Source of the DNA: Bacillota bacterium
GTDB lineage: Bacteria > Bacillota > Clostridia > Acetivibrionales > DSM-1351
Direction of reading: 5' to 3'
NCBI GenBank assembly: GCA_023417285.1
Contig: JAEZFR010000431.1
Coordinates: 1 to 26,892, forward strand
Length of the DNA stretch: 26,892 nucleotides
Positions 15,102 to 23,112 of this stretch are shown piece by piece. The position numbers and the translations under genes were made by a program. Position 1 is the first letter of the stretch. Every line of letters starts with the position of its first letter. The notes under the pieces were generated by a model. It was not told the DNA's origin and searched no databases. It was given only the letters and a program-made list of their open reading frames with translations.

Positions 15102-15189
15102 TCACCCTGTATTCGCAGTACAGAGTGATTAAAATATTTTAGTCAAATTGTAATGTGATTGCCGCATCTTGCGGATATCCAATCACCTT
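15092..15189 (-). ncRNA. Predicted antisense antitoxin RNA
   Basis: A minus-strand promoter lies at 15196-15223, with an expected start near 15189. The RNA would run left through a stem-loop at 15155-15187 (GTGATTG with CAATCAC, plus CCGC with GCGG). It would then pass the hairpin at 15099-15131 and stop in the minus-strand T run at 15098-15092. This gives about 98 bases overlapping the 3' end of the toxin mRNA, as RatA does to txpA. Predicted from sequence only. Confidence 0.55.
15099..15131. terminator. Two-way terminator between toxin and antisense RNA
   Basis: TAATCAC plus CTGTA pairs with TACAG plus GTGATTA (7 + 5 bp with one C-A mismatch, loop TTCGCAG). On the minus strand it is followed by ATTTTTTT, a good terminator for the antisense RNA. 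On the plus strand it is followed by AAAATATTTT, a weaker terminator for the toxin mRNA. Confidence 0.7.
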
Positions 15190-15195
15190 AATTAT

Positions 15196-15223
15196 ATTAT
15201 ACCAACTTTGATTAAAAAGTAAA
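15196..15223 (-). promoter_or_regulatory. Promoter for the antisense antitoxin RNA
   Basis: On the minus strand, TTTACT (15223-15218) is followed after 16 bases by a perfect TATAAT (15201-15196). A TGG just before the -10 box gives an extended -10 element. It faces the toxin gene. The extended consensus -10 suggests a stronger promoter than the toxin's, which is usual for a labile antitoxin RNA. Confidence 0.6.
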
Positions 15224-15262
15224 CCGTAAAAAAATCTTAAATTCAAGTATTTTACATTTATA

Positions 15263-15284
15263 AAGGAGAATATAAGGAGAATAT
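15263..15284 (+). repeat. Tandem 11-base repeat duplicating a ribosome site
   Basis: AAGGAGAATAT occurs twice in tandem (15263-15273 and 15274-15284). Each copy contains a usable ribosome site; the second is at working distance from the ATG at 15290. Confidence 0.8.
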
Positions 15285-15289
15285 AGCGT

Positions 15290-16726
15290 ATGAAAAACAA
15301 CCTAAGACGAGCTGTATCGGTTATCTTAGTAATTTCATTTATACTTCTTGGAGCATATCCGGCTCTGGCTGATAATGCAGCAGACACAACAACAGCAATG
15401 CGCATGAAGACTCTGCTTGACAAATACAACGGCCTGACACAAGCAAGCCTTGATACTGAGCTGGCTAAGTACTCAGATATCAAAAGCCACTGGGGTAGGA
15501 ATTTCATATCAAAAATATCTGCCCTTGAAATAATATCAGGATATCCTGACGGAAGCTTCAGGCCGGATGAAAAACTCCTGGGGGGACAGTACATTTTGAT
15601 GCTCATAAGAGCAATGGGCTACCGACCGGAAGTACCTCAAGGAGTGCCATATTACAAGCCCTTCGTTGATATTGCTCTAAAAGAGGGCATTTTGTCAAAA
15701 GGCGAGATTTCCGATTATACAAAACCTATTACCCGTGAGCTTGCAGCCGGTCTTGCAAGAAGAACCATAGGAAAATATGAAACTGTTCCAAAGGACTATT
15801 TTGTAAAGGGAAGCGACCCATACCCATCCAAGGGTAACAAAGGGTTATTTGACAACGTATACGCAGGCTACCAGAAGCTTAAAATGACAGATTACCCTAC
15901 TATCACAGGTAACTATCTACAGGATGTAATAGACTGCTACCGTGTAGGGCTTTTAACAGGCAGTAACAACAAATTCAATCCCAAGGGTACTCTTACCAGA
16001 GCCGAAGCATCTGTCATAATAATAAAGCTTCTGGATAAAAAGGCAAGGGTAGAAAGCGTTCCTTCAGCTGATGAGAGCTTCAAATGGAAAAACAGTATTT
16101 TCAACAATGGTGCATATGACAATGAATTCTCTGGTTTCTACGAAAACAAGGAATACACCCTGTATAAAGGCTTGTTCCCAATGATGGAGATATGGGAAAC
16201 GGCACAAGCAATGTACAAGAACCGTAACCTGATAACAGGAGGGAAGATAGACTTTGTTTACAATGAGAAACATCAAAGCTTTGGTTTTACGTATTTTAAT
16301 AACGAGGATCATTATAAAAAGTATATGAACTATAACTTCAACGGATTAATTTTACCACAAAATACGATAGGCATGGCAGTACAAAGGACAAAAATCGCAA
16401 AGGGAAAGGAAGAGAGCTTATATGACAACTGCGATGGCTGGCTTTATGAAATATCAAGTTATGAAGTTGACAAGTATAACAAGGACTTAAAGAAATATAG
16501 CTATGAATTACTTAAGCTCTGGTTTGGGAAGGATTATGAACAGGCCAAGAAAATTCATGATCAGTATTTAGCGTATGCTTTAAATGATATAGAAGGAAAA
16601 ATAGGTATATATCTGATAAATGGTCGACAGATATATGTTGTTGGAGGTAATGGCGATAGTGGAGATGTATTTTCTTTTAAGGTTTGGGCTAAAGGATTTA
16701 TCACCAACGATACTATGCTAAAATAA
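15290..16726 (+). CDS. Secreted SLH-domain cell-wall protein
   Basis: This is a 478-aa protein with a signal peptide (MKNNLRRAVSVILVISF then LGAYPALAD, cleavage near residue 28). It carries S-layer homology units: a clear one at about 62-112 (SDIKSHWGRNFISKISALEI, SGYPDGSFRPDEKL), a weaker one at about 125-165 (VDIALKEGILSKGEI, ITRELAAGLARR), and a third at about 215-260 (GLLTGSNNKFNPKGTLTRAE). SLH units bind secondary cell-wall polymers, so it is held on the wall. Residues 265-478 contain no domain I recognise; they are aromatic- and lysine-rich. It precedes the giant secreted protein gene by 25 bases, suggesting a joint surface role, perhaps cell-cell contact. Confidence 0.88.
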   Translation: MKNNLRRAVSVILVISFILLGAYPALADNAADTTTAMRMKTLLDKYNGLTQASLDTELAKYSDIKSHWGRNFISKISALEIISGYPDGSFRPDEKLLGGQYILMLIRAMGYRPEVPQGVPYYKPFVDIALKEGILSKGEISDYTKPITRELAAGLARRTIGKYETVPKDYFVKGSDPYPSKGNKGLFDNVYAGYQKLKMTDYPTITGNYLQDVIDCYRVGLLTGSNNKFNPKGTLTRAEASVIIIKLLDKKARVESVPSADESFKWKNSIFNNGAYDNEFSGFYENKEYTLYKGLFPMMEIWETAQAMYKNRNLITGGKIDFVYNEKHQSFGFTYFNNEDHYKKYMNYNFNGLILPQNTIGMAVQRTKIAKGKEESLYDNCDGWLYEISSYEVDKYNKDLKKYSYELLKLWFGKDYEQAKKIHDQYLAYALNDIEGKIGIYLINGRQIYVVGGNGDSGDVFSFKVWAKGFITNDTMLK

Positions 16727-16751
16727 AACTTAATTTGAGAAGGTGATTTAA

Positions 16752-19700
16752 TTGAATAACAGATTAGTTAAGATGCTGTGCATGATACTGTGTACAGCTT
16801 TTTTTAATGCATTTTTTCCTATGATTTTTAGGATAAGTGCAGCAGGAAGTTATACATCCTTGAAATATGAAAAGGGTGGCATGGAGTTTTTTGACCGTAC
16901 TGCTTACGACAGCTATAAAAAGAACAATCAGTTGCCTACACTTCCCAGAGGTGGTGCAGTACCATTTTCAATAAAAAAGGGTACTAATACATATTATCTC
17001 AACTACAGACTGTTCACACAAAAAAACCTTGTCGTATATGGCAGCTACAAGAGTGTTGCAGGAAACTATTTCAAGTGCGGTTATCAGCTGCACAATGATT
17101 TGGATAATAAAATGCCGGATATCTACTATGACGGTGGCTACTTCTTGAAGCCTGAGGAAATCTCCTGCAAGGGAAAGGAGCAAAATCCTGAAACTCATGG
17201 GGATAAATGCAAGACGAGCCGTGGTGAGTGGAAGTATCTGGGCTTTGATGTAAATGGCGAAGCATTCAGTAATATGTGGATGATAAATGTAGCAACAGTA
17301 ACTACCTTCAGGGAAAGGAATTGGATAAAGGAACCTTGGAGTAAAAACAACGAAGTTAAAAAGGTACTTACACTGAGTCAAAGTACCTATAATGAAGCTG
17401 CGTATAATAGGTCAAATATTTACACACAACAGACAGTACAAAAGCTGAAAGATTGGATGTACAAAACCTTTACTTCCGTAAATAAGTTTTCCGGAGTACC
17501 GGACGGAAATGGACACTATGACCCAAATGTATACCAATACCTGTATGTGCAGTCCGCTCCTACAATTCAGTATTCCGGCAGTGGAAAGATGTGGCATGTA
17601 AGGCCAAACGGCTCTATATGGTATCAGACGTTTTCAATACCAATACTGAAAAATATCAAATATGATTTACCGGTAAAGTGCTACGTCACACTTGCTTCTT
17701 CCTTGCCAAGGATACCTGACAGCGGAGAGCTTGACAGTCAGAAGGTACGGCTTCAATTCAATGTTCAAGGTGTTTTGGAAGATGATGATTACTATAAGGA
17801 TTCTGTTACAAGAAGTGCCTTTTATACGAGACAGGATATAAAAAACTGGGCTTTAAACATTGATAAAATAGCAGGCCTGCAGCTGACTGATGAGGAAAAG
17901 AAAACCGTTACAGTAGTACCCAAGAGCACTGCCGACAACCAAGGTACTGCAACCATTACAGTAGAAACAACTGTGGCAAACATAAAAAGACTTCCAAAGT
18001 CAGGGGACAAATATCAATTGGCAGTGGAAGCTACTGCAAAAGTTGCATATAAGGATACACATACTCAAAAGGCAGAAGGTAATAACAAGTTTCATATAAA
18101 TAATTTTATAAAGGAATCTCCAGTGATTGATATACCTACACTTCAAATACATAATCATATAGGAGAAATAGCATTTGATTCCGTTCCATTCCGGGATGCA
18201 ACAGACAGTACTGATATGTCAGCAGTTAAAAGCACCAAGCTGTACATTAACGGTGAAGCCGTTGACTATGACAAATTCTTTTCAGGCTCGTACACATTCC
18301 CGTCAACATCTGATAAAAACGGATACTTTGCAGAAGTTATCTGTAAGTACAACCTTGATAAAAGCAAGATAGTACTTTCGGGGTTATCTGAAGAGAAAAA
18401 GCAGGAGATACTTAGTGCTGCCGTGGTGGAATATGTATCAACGGATTATGTATATGTTTATCCCACAAAGCCAATTGCACAGTTCAAGCTTTCCTCAAAC
18501 TCTTGGAAACAGAACCGGATAATAAATGTTGAAAATACCTCTGCTGATGGGAACATACAACTGGTTCTGGATAAATATCCAATAGTAGAATACAGATGGT
18601 CTAACGGCGGTGACAATTCGCAACTGTATAAAGGTACTGATACCGATTTACAAAAACAATTGCAGTATAAAGAACCCGGTTCGTATTCAGTGACTCTTGA
18701 GTGCAAAAATTCTCTTGGAAAATGGTCTGACCCGTATAAGGTAGAATTCCAAGTACTTGAGGACATTGCGCCAAATATAGAGCTGAACTTATCTGACAGC
18801 GTAGTAACAAGGAATGATGAAATAAGTGCATGGCACTATGATGTCAACAGTACGGACGGCGATAAAATAGCCAGTGCCAGGATAGAACTGTGGTATGACA
18901 GTGACAACAACGGCATTGTTGACACATTGATTCAAAAATGGGATGGCCTTGGTGAATACCCCAAATACTCTCCAACACAGCTTGGCTACTATAAATTCTT
19001 TATATATGCCCAAGATGAATTTGTTGGAGTAAATGGACAGGACACACTATCACAGTATGTTACTCAATCGGATAAAAAGTCGGCAAGTCTTGAATGTGAT
19101 TTTTGGGTAGATAACTACCAACCACTTTCAGATATTTACCTTGATGCACCTATTGTAAGACCCAACGTAGATTTAAATATCATGAGGGATAAGAACTTAC
19201 CACAGGACAAATATGAATACCTTGCAACCAACAGAGTGACGATGGAAAATGCTTTACTGGGCAGAAATATCATTCCAAACGTCAACATATGGGACATGAA
19301 AACCTATGAATATTCAACCCCTGCAAGTATATCAAGCAATACCGGAACAAATTACCCTTCATGGGAAATCCAATATACCAGTGCCGGTTACTCTGGGAAG
19401 CTTCAAAGAACAAGTGTAACAGACAACGGTGGGTATCATGATTTTGGCCATTATGAATCCCGGACAGAAACAAAATCTATAAGCTCTGGTGGTGGTTATT
19501 CTTCAGGACACGGATATGGGGGTTCAACCCCTCCATCCAGTATTTCCTACAGTGACGGGGAAGGTTATACAGGCAGTATGTCTATCCAAAACTATGTATA
19601 CACAAGTACTCCCTGTGGACATCCCATAAGTCCTGCTCATGGAGAAGGATATTTTAATTGGACAAGATCATGGTCGGGATATTCCGGAACTGCATCAAGA

Positions 19701-22019
19701 ACTGTTTCCTACTGGGTTCCCAATATGCAGTGGGTTGCCAACTACACAGGCTACTACAGTGGTACTATTTATAAATACGTACGGCAGCCTTACACCGATA
19801 CGTGGAGTGGAAACAGTAGTAAATACATCCTCTATATAAGTGATGGTGATATAGCAGAACTTTCAGACTTCAATGCTGCTGTTTCGAAGACCGATGCAAA
19901 GGTTATTCTGGCAGGGAAACCAGAAATAAAGCAGCAATACCCGGACTGTGCTAAATATATAGCTTCAACGGGCAAGACAGTTCAGGAGATTTTGAATGAA
20001 GCTCTGGAATACATATCAGAGGAAACAGCGGAGGTTGAGCAGATATTTCTTCTTCAGAATCAACAGTTTACCCTGAATGTGGGCGAAGATGACCTTGAAA
20101 AGGATGAAATAGTATCTAGGGAAATGCAGTATGTACATGACAAGGACTATTTTGATAACCCCACAGGACAGGAAGCCGGAACCCAAACTGTTTTCAAAGC
20201 TGATACCGGATGGAAAGAAGATATAAAAAATACTTTTTCCAATGTAGGAAAGTATCAGATATACAGAAGGGTAAAAGACAAGCCCTCCGGTGCATATGGG
20301 GACAATTACTCCTATTACAGCGGAGCTACAGAGGTTGACATATATGTTCACAGAAAACCTATTGCAGATGCTGTACTTGATTGGAAATATGATTCTAAAA
20401 CAGGAGCATGTAAAACAATCTGGATTGATAAATCCCACGACCTCGATCATGACATAACAAGGGCTGATACGGATAAGGGTATTGTCGAGAGAAAAATCAT
20501 GTTTCGCAGGAACAGTGGAGAATGGCAATACTTTATACCTGATACGCTCTTGTATGGTACGTATGAAGTCATCTATTACGTAAAGGACATGGAGGGCGCA
20601 TGGTCAGAGCCTTGGACGTATCACTTCACTTTAGATGATAGTCCCCAGTTTAGAGCACTGGCAAGGGCAAAAGATACTACTTTTTCTATGAAAAGCATAC
20701 CGGCGTCAGAATATATCGAAGCATACAATCTTTGGACAAGGCAACCCAATCCTGTTCAGCTTGAAATGAATCTAACTCCGACAGTTTCGGATTTACCCTC
20801 AAAAAAGATAGTTAACTATCAAGAAGGTGTTACAGGTACACAAGCAGGGCAGGATATTAATTGGGAAAACCAGACCTTACAGATTCCCGATATCTACCCG
20901 GATGGAATACGGACTTTTACGATTACTGCCAGAGATAAACTGACAGGAGCTGAAACACCCAAGACGTTTACTGTCAATGTGTTTACTCCTATTAACTTGG
21001 AGCCTGCTCTTGGAGGAAAGACACTCAATACAAATGTTCAGGCAAAAATCTATGCCACAACTACCAAATACCCGACTGTAACACGGGTAAACATGCAGTA
21101 CGGTACTCCATATCAGTCCTATACTTTGGGTATGACACCAACACCTGATGGAAACATAAAAAGCTGGGCGGTAAATTACATGGTTCCCGACAATGTGCCT
21201 GACGGAATATATACCGCACAATTTACTTCCGCCAATCCCAGCGGTAAGGCAGAAACCAAATATGTTACATACAAAGTTAGTAGAAACCGACCTCCAAAAG
21301 TAGATATACAGAGAATATCACCGCAGTTTATTTATGAAGGGGACAGTGTTGAAATAGCATTTGAAGTAACAGACCCCGACCCGGAACAGGTATTAACCTC
21401 AAAAGTTATGGTAAAAAAAGATTCGGAGATTGTGTACTCAGGAGAAAACGTTTCTATTGTAACAAATGGTGAAAAGAAAACATTTACAATGAAAACACCC
21501 AGACTAACTGAAACTGGTACATATACCGTAAGTATTACCACAACAGACCAGTACTCAGCACAAGATACTGATACAGCTACCTTTATAGTACACGGGCTTA
21601 CAATAAAGGGATATGTGAATCACACACCTACATGGAAAACCAATTGGGATAAATATAACAAACATCTTGTTAGCAAGGGAAAAGCTACGTATGGGAATGA
21701 CGCATTTTTTAACGATGAAAAATATGTGCTAAGTGCCGTTACAACAGACATCAGTTCCGGAAGTGCTGTTACTGTCTCAAATGTAAAGGCAAGAATATTA
21801 GAAAGAACTTACGCACCTGTTTCACTTTCACTGGCCAGTCAAACTGCCAATACTTTCAAGGGTGAAATGTGGAATGAGGATATGAAGAAAAACAGATGGA
21901 AAGGTACATATGCTACCTTCATTTTTACGGTAACTTATAGTAATGGCACAATCAAAACAGACAAGGTAAAAACCTATATTGTAAATGATGATTATTGGAG
22001 AATCAGAATGGCATTTTAA
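16752..22019 (+). CDS. Giant secreted multi-domain Ig/PKD-like surface protein
   Basis: This is a 1,755-aa protein with a TTG start after GAAGGTGAT. A signal peptide (about residues 1-33) is followed by an aromatic N-terminal region with several cysteines. PKD-like or Ig-like beta domains appear near residues 573-700 (PIAQFKLSSNSWKQNR; YRWSNGGDNS; EPGSYSVTLECKNS), about 1200-1300 (HRKPIADAVLDWKYDS) and about 1512-1615 (FIYEGDSVEIAFEVTDPDPE). A glycine/serine/tyrosine-rich stretch (about 900-1025, GGGYSSGHGYGGS) separates the first and later parts. An alpha/beta segment follows (about 1024-1100, ILYISDGDIAEL, AKVILAGKPEIK). No LPXTG, SLH or membrane anchor is visible at the end (DDYWRIRMAF), so it may be held by the SLH partner or be free. 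A large adhesin in a transfer locus could act in mating-pair formation; that is inference. Confidence 0.8.
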   Translation: MNNRLVKMLCMILCTAFFNAFFPMIFRISAAGSYTSLKYEKGGMEFFDRTAYDSYKKNNQLPTLPRGGAVPFSIKKGTNTYYLNYRLFTQKNLVVYGSYKSVAGNYFKCGYQLHNDLDNKMPDIYYDGGYFLKPEEISCKGKEQNPETHGDKCKTSRGEWKYLGFDVNGEAFSNMWMINVATVTTFRERNWIKEPWSKNNEVKKVLTLSQSTYNEAAYNRSNIYTQQTVQKLKDWMYKTFTSVNKFSGVPDGNGHYDPNVYQYLYVQSAPTIQYSGSGKMWHVRPNGSIWYQTFSIPILKNIKYDLPVKCYVTLASSLPRIPDSGELDSQKVRLQFNVQGVLEDDDYYKDSVTRSAFYTRQDIKNWALNIDKIAGLQLTDEEKKTVTVVPKSTADNQGTATITVETTVANIKRLPKSGDKYQLAVEATAKVAYKDTHTQKAEGNNKFHINNFIKESPVIDIPTLQIHNHIGEIAFDSVPFRDATDSTDMSAVKSTKLYINGEAVDYDKFFSGSYTFPSTSDKNGYFAEVICKYNLDKSKIVLSGLSEEKKQEILSAAVVEYVSTDYVYVYPTKPIAQFKLSSNSWKQNRIINVENTSADGNIQLVLDKYPIVEYRWSNGGDNSQLYKGTDTDLQKQLQYKEPGSYSVTLECKNSLGKWSDPYKVEFQVLEDIAPNIELNLSDSVVTRNDEISAWHYDVNSTDGDKIASARIELWYDSDNNGIVDTLIQKWDGLGEYPKYSPTQLGYYKFFIYAQDEFVGVNGQDTLSQYVTQSDKKSASLECDFWVDNYQPLSDIYLDAPIVRPNVDLNIMRDKNLPQDKYEYLATNRVTMENALLGRNIIPNVNIWDMKTYEYSTPASISSNTGTNYPSWEIQYTSAGYSGKLQRTSVTDNGGYHDFGHYESRTETKSISSGGGYSSGHGYGGSTPPSSISYSDGEGYTGSMSIQNYVYTSTPCGHPISPAHGEGYFNWTRSWSGYSGTASRTVSYWVPNMQWVANYTGYYSGTIYKYVRQPYTDTWSGNSSKYILYISDGDIAELSDFNAAVSKTDAKVILAGKPEIKQQYPDCAKYIASTGKTVQEILNEALEYISEETAEVEQIFLLQNQQFTLNVGEDDLEKDEIVSREMQYVHDKDYFDNPTGQEAGTQTVFKADTGWKEDIKNTFSNVGKYQIYRRVKDKPSGAYGDNYSYYSGATEVDIYVHRKPIADAVLDWKYDSKTGACKTIWIDKSHDLDHDITRADTDKGIVERKIMFRRNSGEWQYFIPDTLLYGTYEVIYYVKDMEGAWSEPWTYHFTLDDSPQFRALARAKDTTFSMKSIPASEYIEAYNLWTRQPNPVQLEMNLTPTVSDLPSKKIVNYQEGVTGTQAGQDINWENQTLQIPDIYPDGIRTFTITARDKLTGAETPKTFTVNVFTPINLEPALGGKTLNTNVQAKIYATTTKYPTVTRVNMQYGTPYQSYTLGMTPTPDGNIKSWAVNYMVPDNVPDGIYTAQFTSANPSGKAETKYVTYKVSRNRPPKVDIQRISPQFIYEGDSVEIAFEVTDPDPEQVLTSKVMVKKDSEIVYSGENVSIVTNGEKKTFTMKTPRLTETGTYTVSITTTDQYSAQDTDTATFIVHGLTIKGYVNHTPTWKTNWDKYNKHLVSKGKATYGNDAFFNDEKYVLSAVTTDISSGSAVTVSNVKARILERTYAPVSLSLASQTANTFKGEMWNEDMKKNRWKGTYATFIFTVTYSNGTIKTDKVKTYIVNDDYWRIRMAF

Positions 22020-22048
22020 TATAATTTATGAAAAGGAGGACTTTTATT

Positions 22049-22291
22049 ATGAAGTCTACAGGAATAGTAAGAAGGGTTGATGATCTTGGAAGGGTAGTAA
22101 TACCTAAAGAAACAAGACAAATATTTTCTATTAACGAAAAAGATTCTTTAGAAATTTTTACAGATGAGGATATGATATTACTAAAAAAATACTCTCCCGG
22201 GTGTATGTTTTGCAACAATGTCAAAAATCTTACGGTATTTAAGGGTAAGCATATATGTGAAGATTGCAGGCAGGATTTAAAAACAAAATAA
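22049..22291 (+). CDS. AbrB-type transition-state regulator with C-terminal Cys pairs
   Basis: This is an 80-aa protein. ATG 22049 follows AAAAGGAGGAC; the ATG at 22028 lies upstream of that site. It begins MKSTGIVRRVDDLGRVVIP, the swapped-hairpin DNA-binding fold of AbrB/SpoVT proteins, with EKDSLEIFTDED and ILLKKYSPG completing it. The tail has CMFC and CEDC (about residues 52-55 and 71-74), a possible metal site that I know from clostridial AbrB homologues. It sits between the giant protein and the VirB4 genes and is a candidate local or host-linked regulator of the transfer operon. It could also regulate host growth-phase genes. Confidence 0.88.
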   Translation: MKSTGIVRRVDDLGRVVIPKETRQIFSINEKDSLEIFTDEDMILLKKYSPGCMFCNNVKNLTVFKGKHICEDCRQDLKTK

Positions 22292-22308
22292 TAGCGGGTT
22301 GTTTTTTT

Positions 22309-22340
22309 AGGTGGCAGAGTTAATAATTCTGTCACCTTAT
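22309..22340 (+). terminator. Rho-independent terminator after the AbrB-like gene
   Basis: AGGTGGCAGA (22309-22318) pairs with TCTGTCACCT (22328-22337) over 10 bp with one G-U pair; the loop is AT-rich. It is followed by TATTTTAT. The T tract is broken, so read-through into the VirB4 genes is possible. Confidence 0.6.
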
Positions 22341-22369
22341 TTTATATCAAAATGAGAGGTGGTTTTAAA

Positions 22370-23110
22370 ATGGATTTAATAACAATTATCTTCCCTATAA
22401 TAACTGTAATAGGCGGTGTTATAGCACTGTATGTAATAAACAAGGGTAATGTGAAAACAAAGAATTCACCGTTAAGCATTAGCAAAGGTTCAAAAGCTTC
22501 CAAAAATAAAACAATGGAAGAAATTACGGCACAAGAGTTTGTCAATGTCAGAGACATTACAGACAAGTATTTGTATACCAGAGATGGGTTTGTATTTTCA
22601 TATATCAGGATATATCCAATATCTCCGGATTTGCTTTCAAGAAGAGAAAAAAGGACATTGACCAGACAGCTCACAGCGGAGCTGTCTGCTGAAACCGAAA
22701 GATTCGGCTTCCTTGCATTAAGCAGACCCGTTGATATCTCACCTCTGGTGAAGGAATACAGTGAGCTGCTTTCGGATACCAATGATCCGGTACAGAAAGA
22801 AATATTGAAAAGTGAAATGCAGGCCATGAGCAATTATGCATTGTCGGGTGAAGTGGTTGAAAGGCAGTTTTATATTAAGATATGGGACAAATACTCCGAA
22901 GGAGTGGAAAACGAACTTCAAAAGAGATGTTTCACCCTATTAGGATATTTCACAGCTTCAAACATTAACGGAGAAATCCTGATTGAGGAAGATATAATCC
23001 GGCTATCAAACCTTATAACAAATCCGGCATATGTTCATATAGAAAATACAGACGTCAGAGCTTCCATGCCAATTATTGAAAGTCTGGCAGCTGCAGCAAA
23101 GGAGGAATAA
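22370..23110 (+). CDS. VirB4-type N-terminal part as a separate membrane protein
   Basis: This is a 246-aa protein from ATG 22370 (site GAGAGGTGG; the ATG at 22352 lies upstream of it). An N-terminal membrane helix (about residues 1-22, IIFPIITVIGGVIALYVIN) and a lysine/serine linker come first. A soluble domain follows with VNVRDITDKYLYTRDGFVFS, an ISPDLLSRREKRTLTRQL-like stretch, and later FYIKIWDKYSEGVENELQKR. The VRDI... strand and the conserved YIRIYPI-like segment look like the N-terminal substrate-binding half of TraC/VirB4-type proteins. The next gene, two bases later, carries the ATPase half, so the two may work as a split VirB4. Homology is recognised from position and pattern only. 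Confidence 0.65.
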   Translation: MDLITIIFPIITVIGGVIALYVINKGNVKTKNSPLSISKGSKASKNKTMEEITAQEFVNVRDITDKYLYTRDGFVFSYIRIYPISPDLLSRREKRTLTRQLTAELSAETERFGFLALSRPVDISPLVKEYSELLSDTNDPVQKEILKSEMQAMSNYALSGEVVERQFYIKIWDKYSEGVENELQKRCFTLLGYFTASNINGEILIEEDIIRLSNLITNPAYVHIENTDVRASMPIIESLAAAAKEE

Positions 23111-23112
23111 TT

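Noticed and set aside
15139..15606. 155-codon minus-strand frame over the SLH gene start
   Set aside because: It covers the antisense promoter region and the signal peptide of the SLH gene; no ribosome site or family is visible.
20016..20528. 170-codon minus-strand frame in the giant gene
   Set aside because: It lies wholly inside the well-formed 1,755-aa frame and has no independent support.
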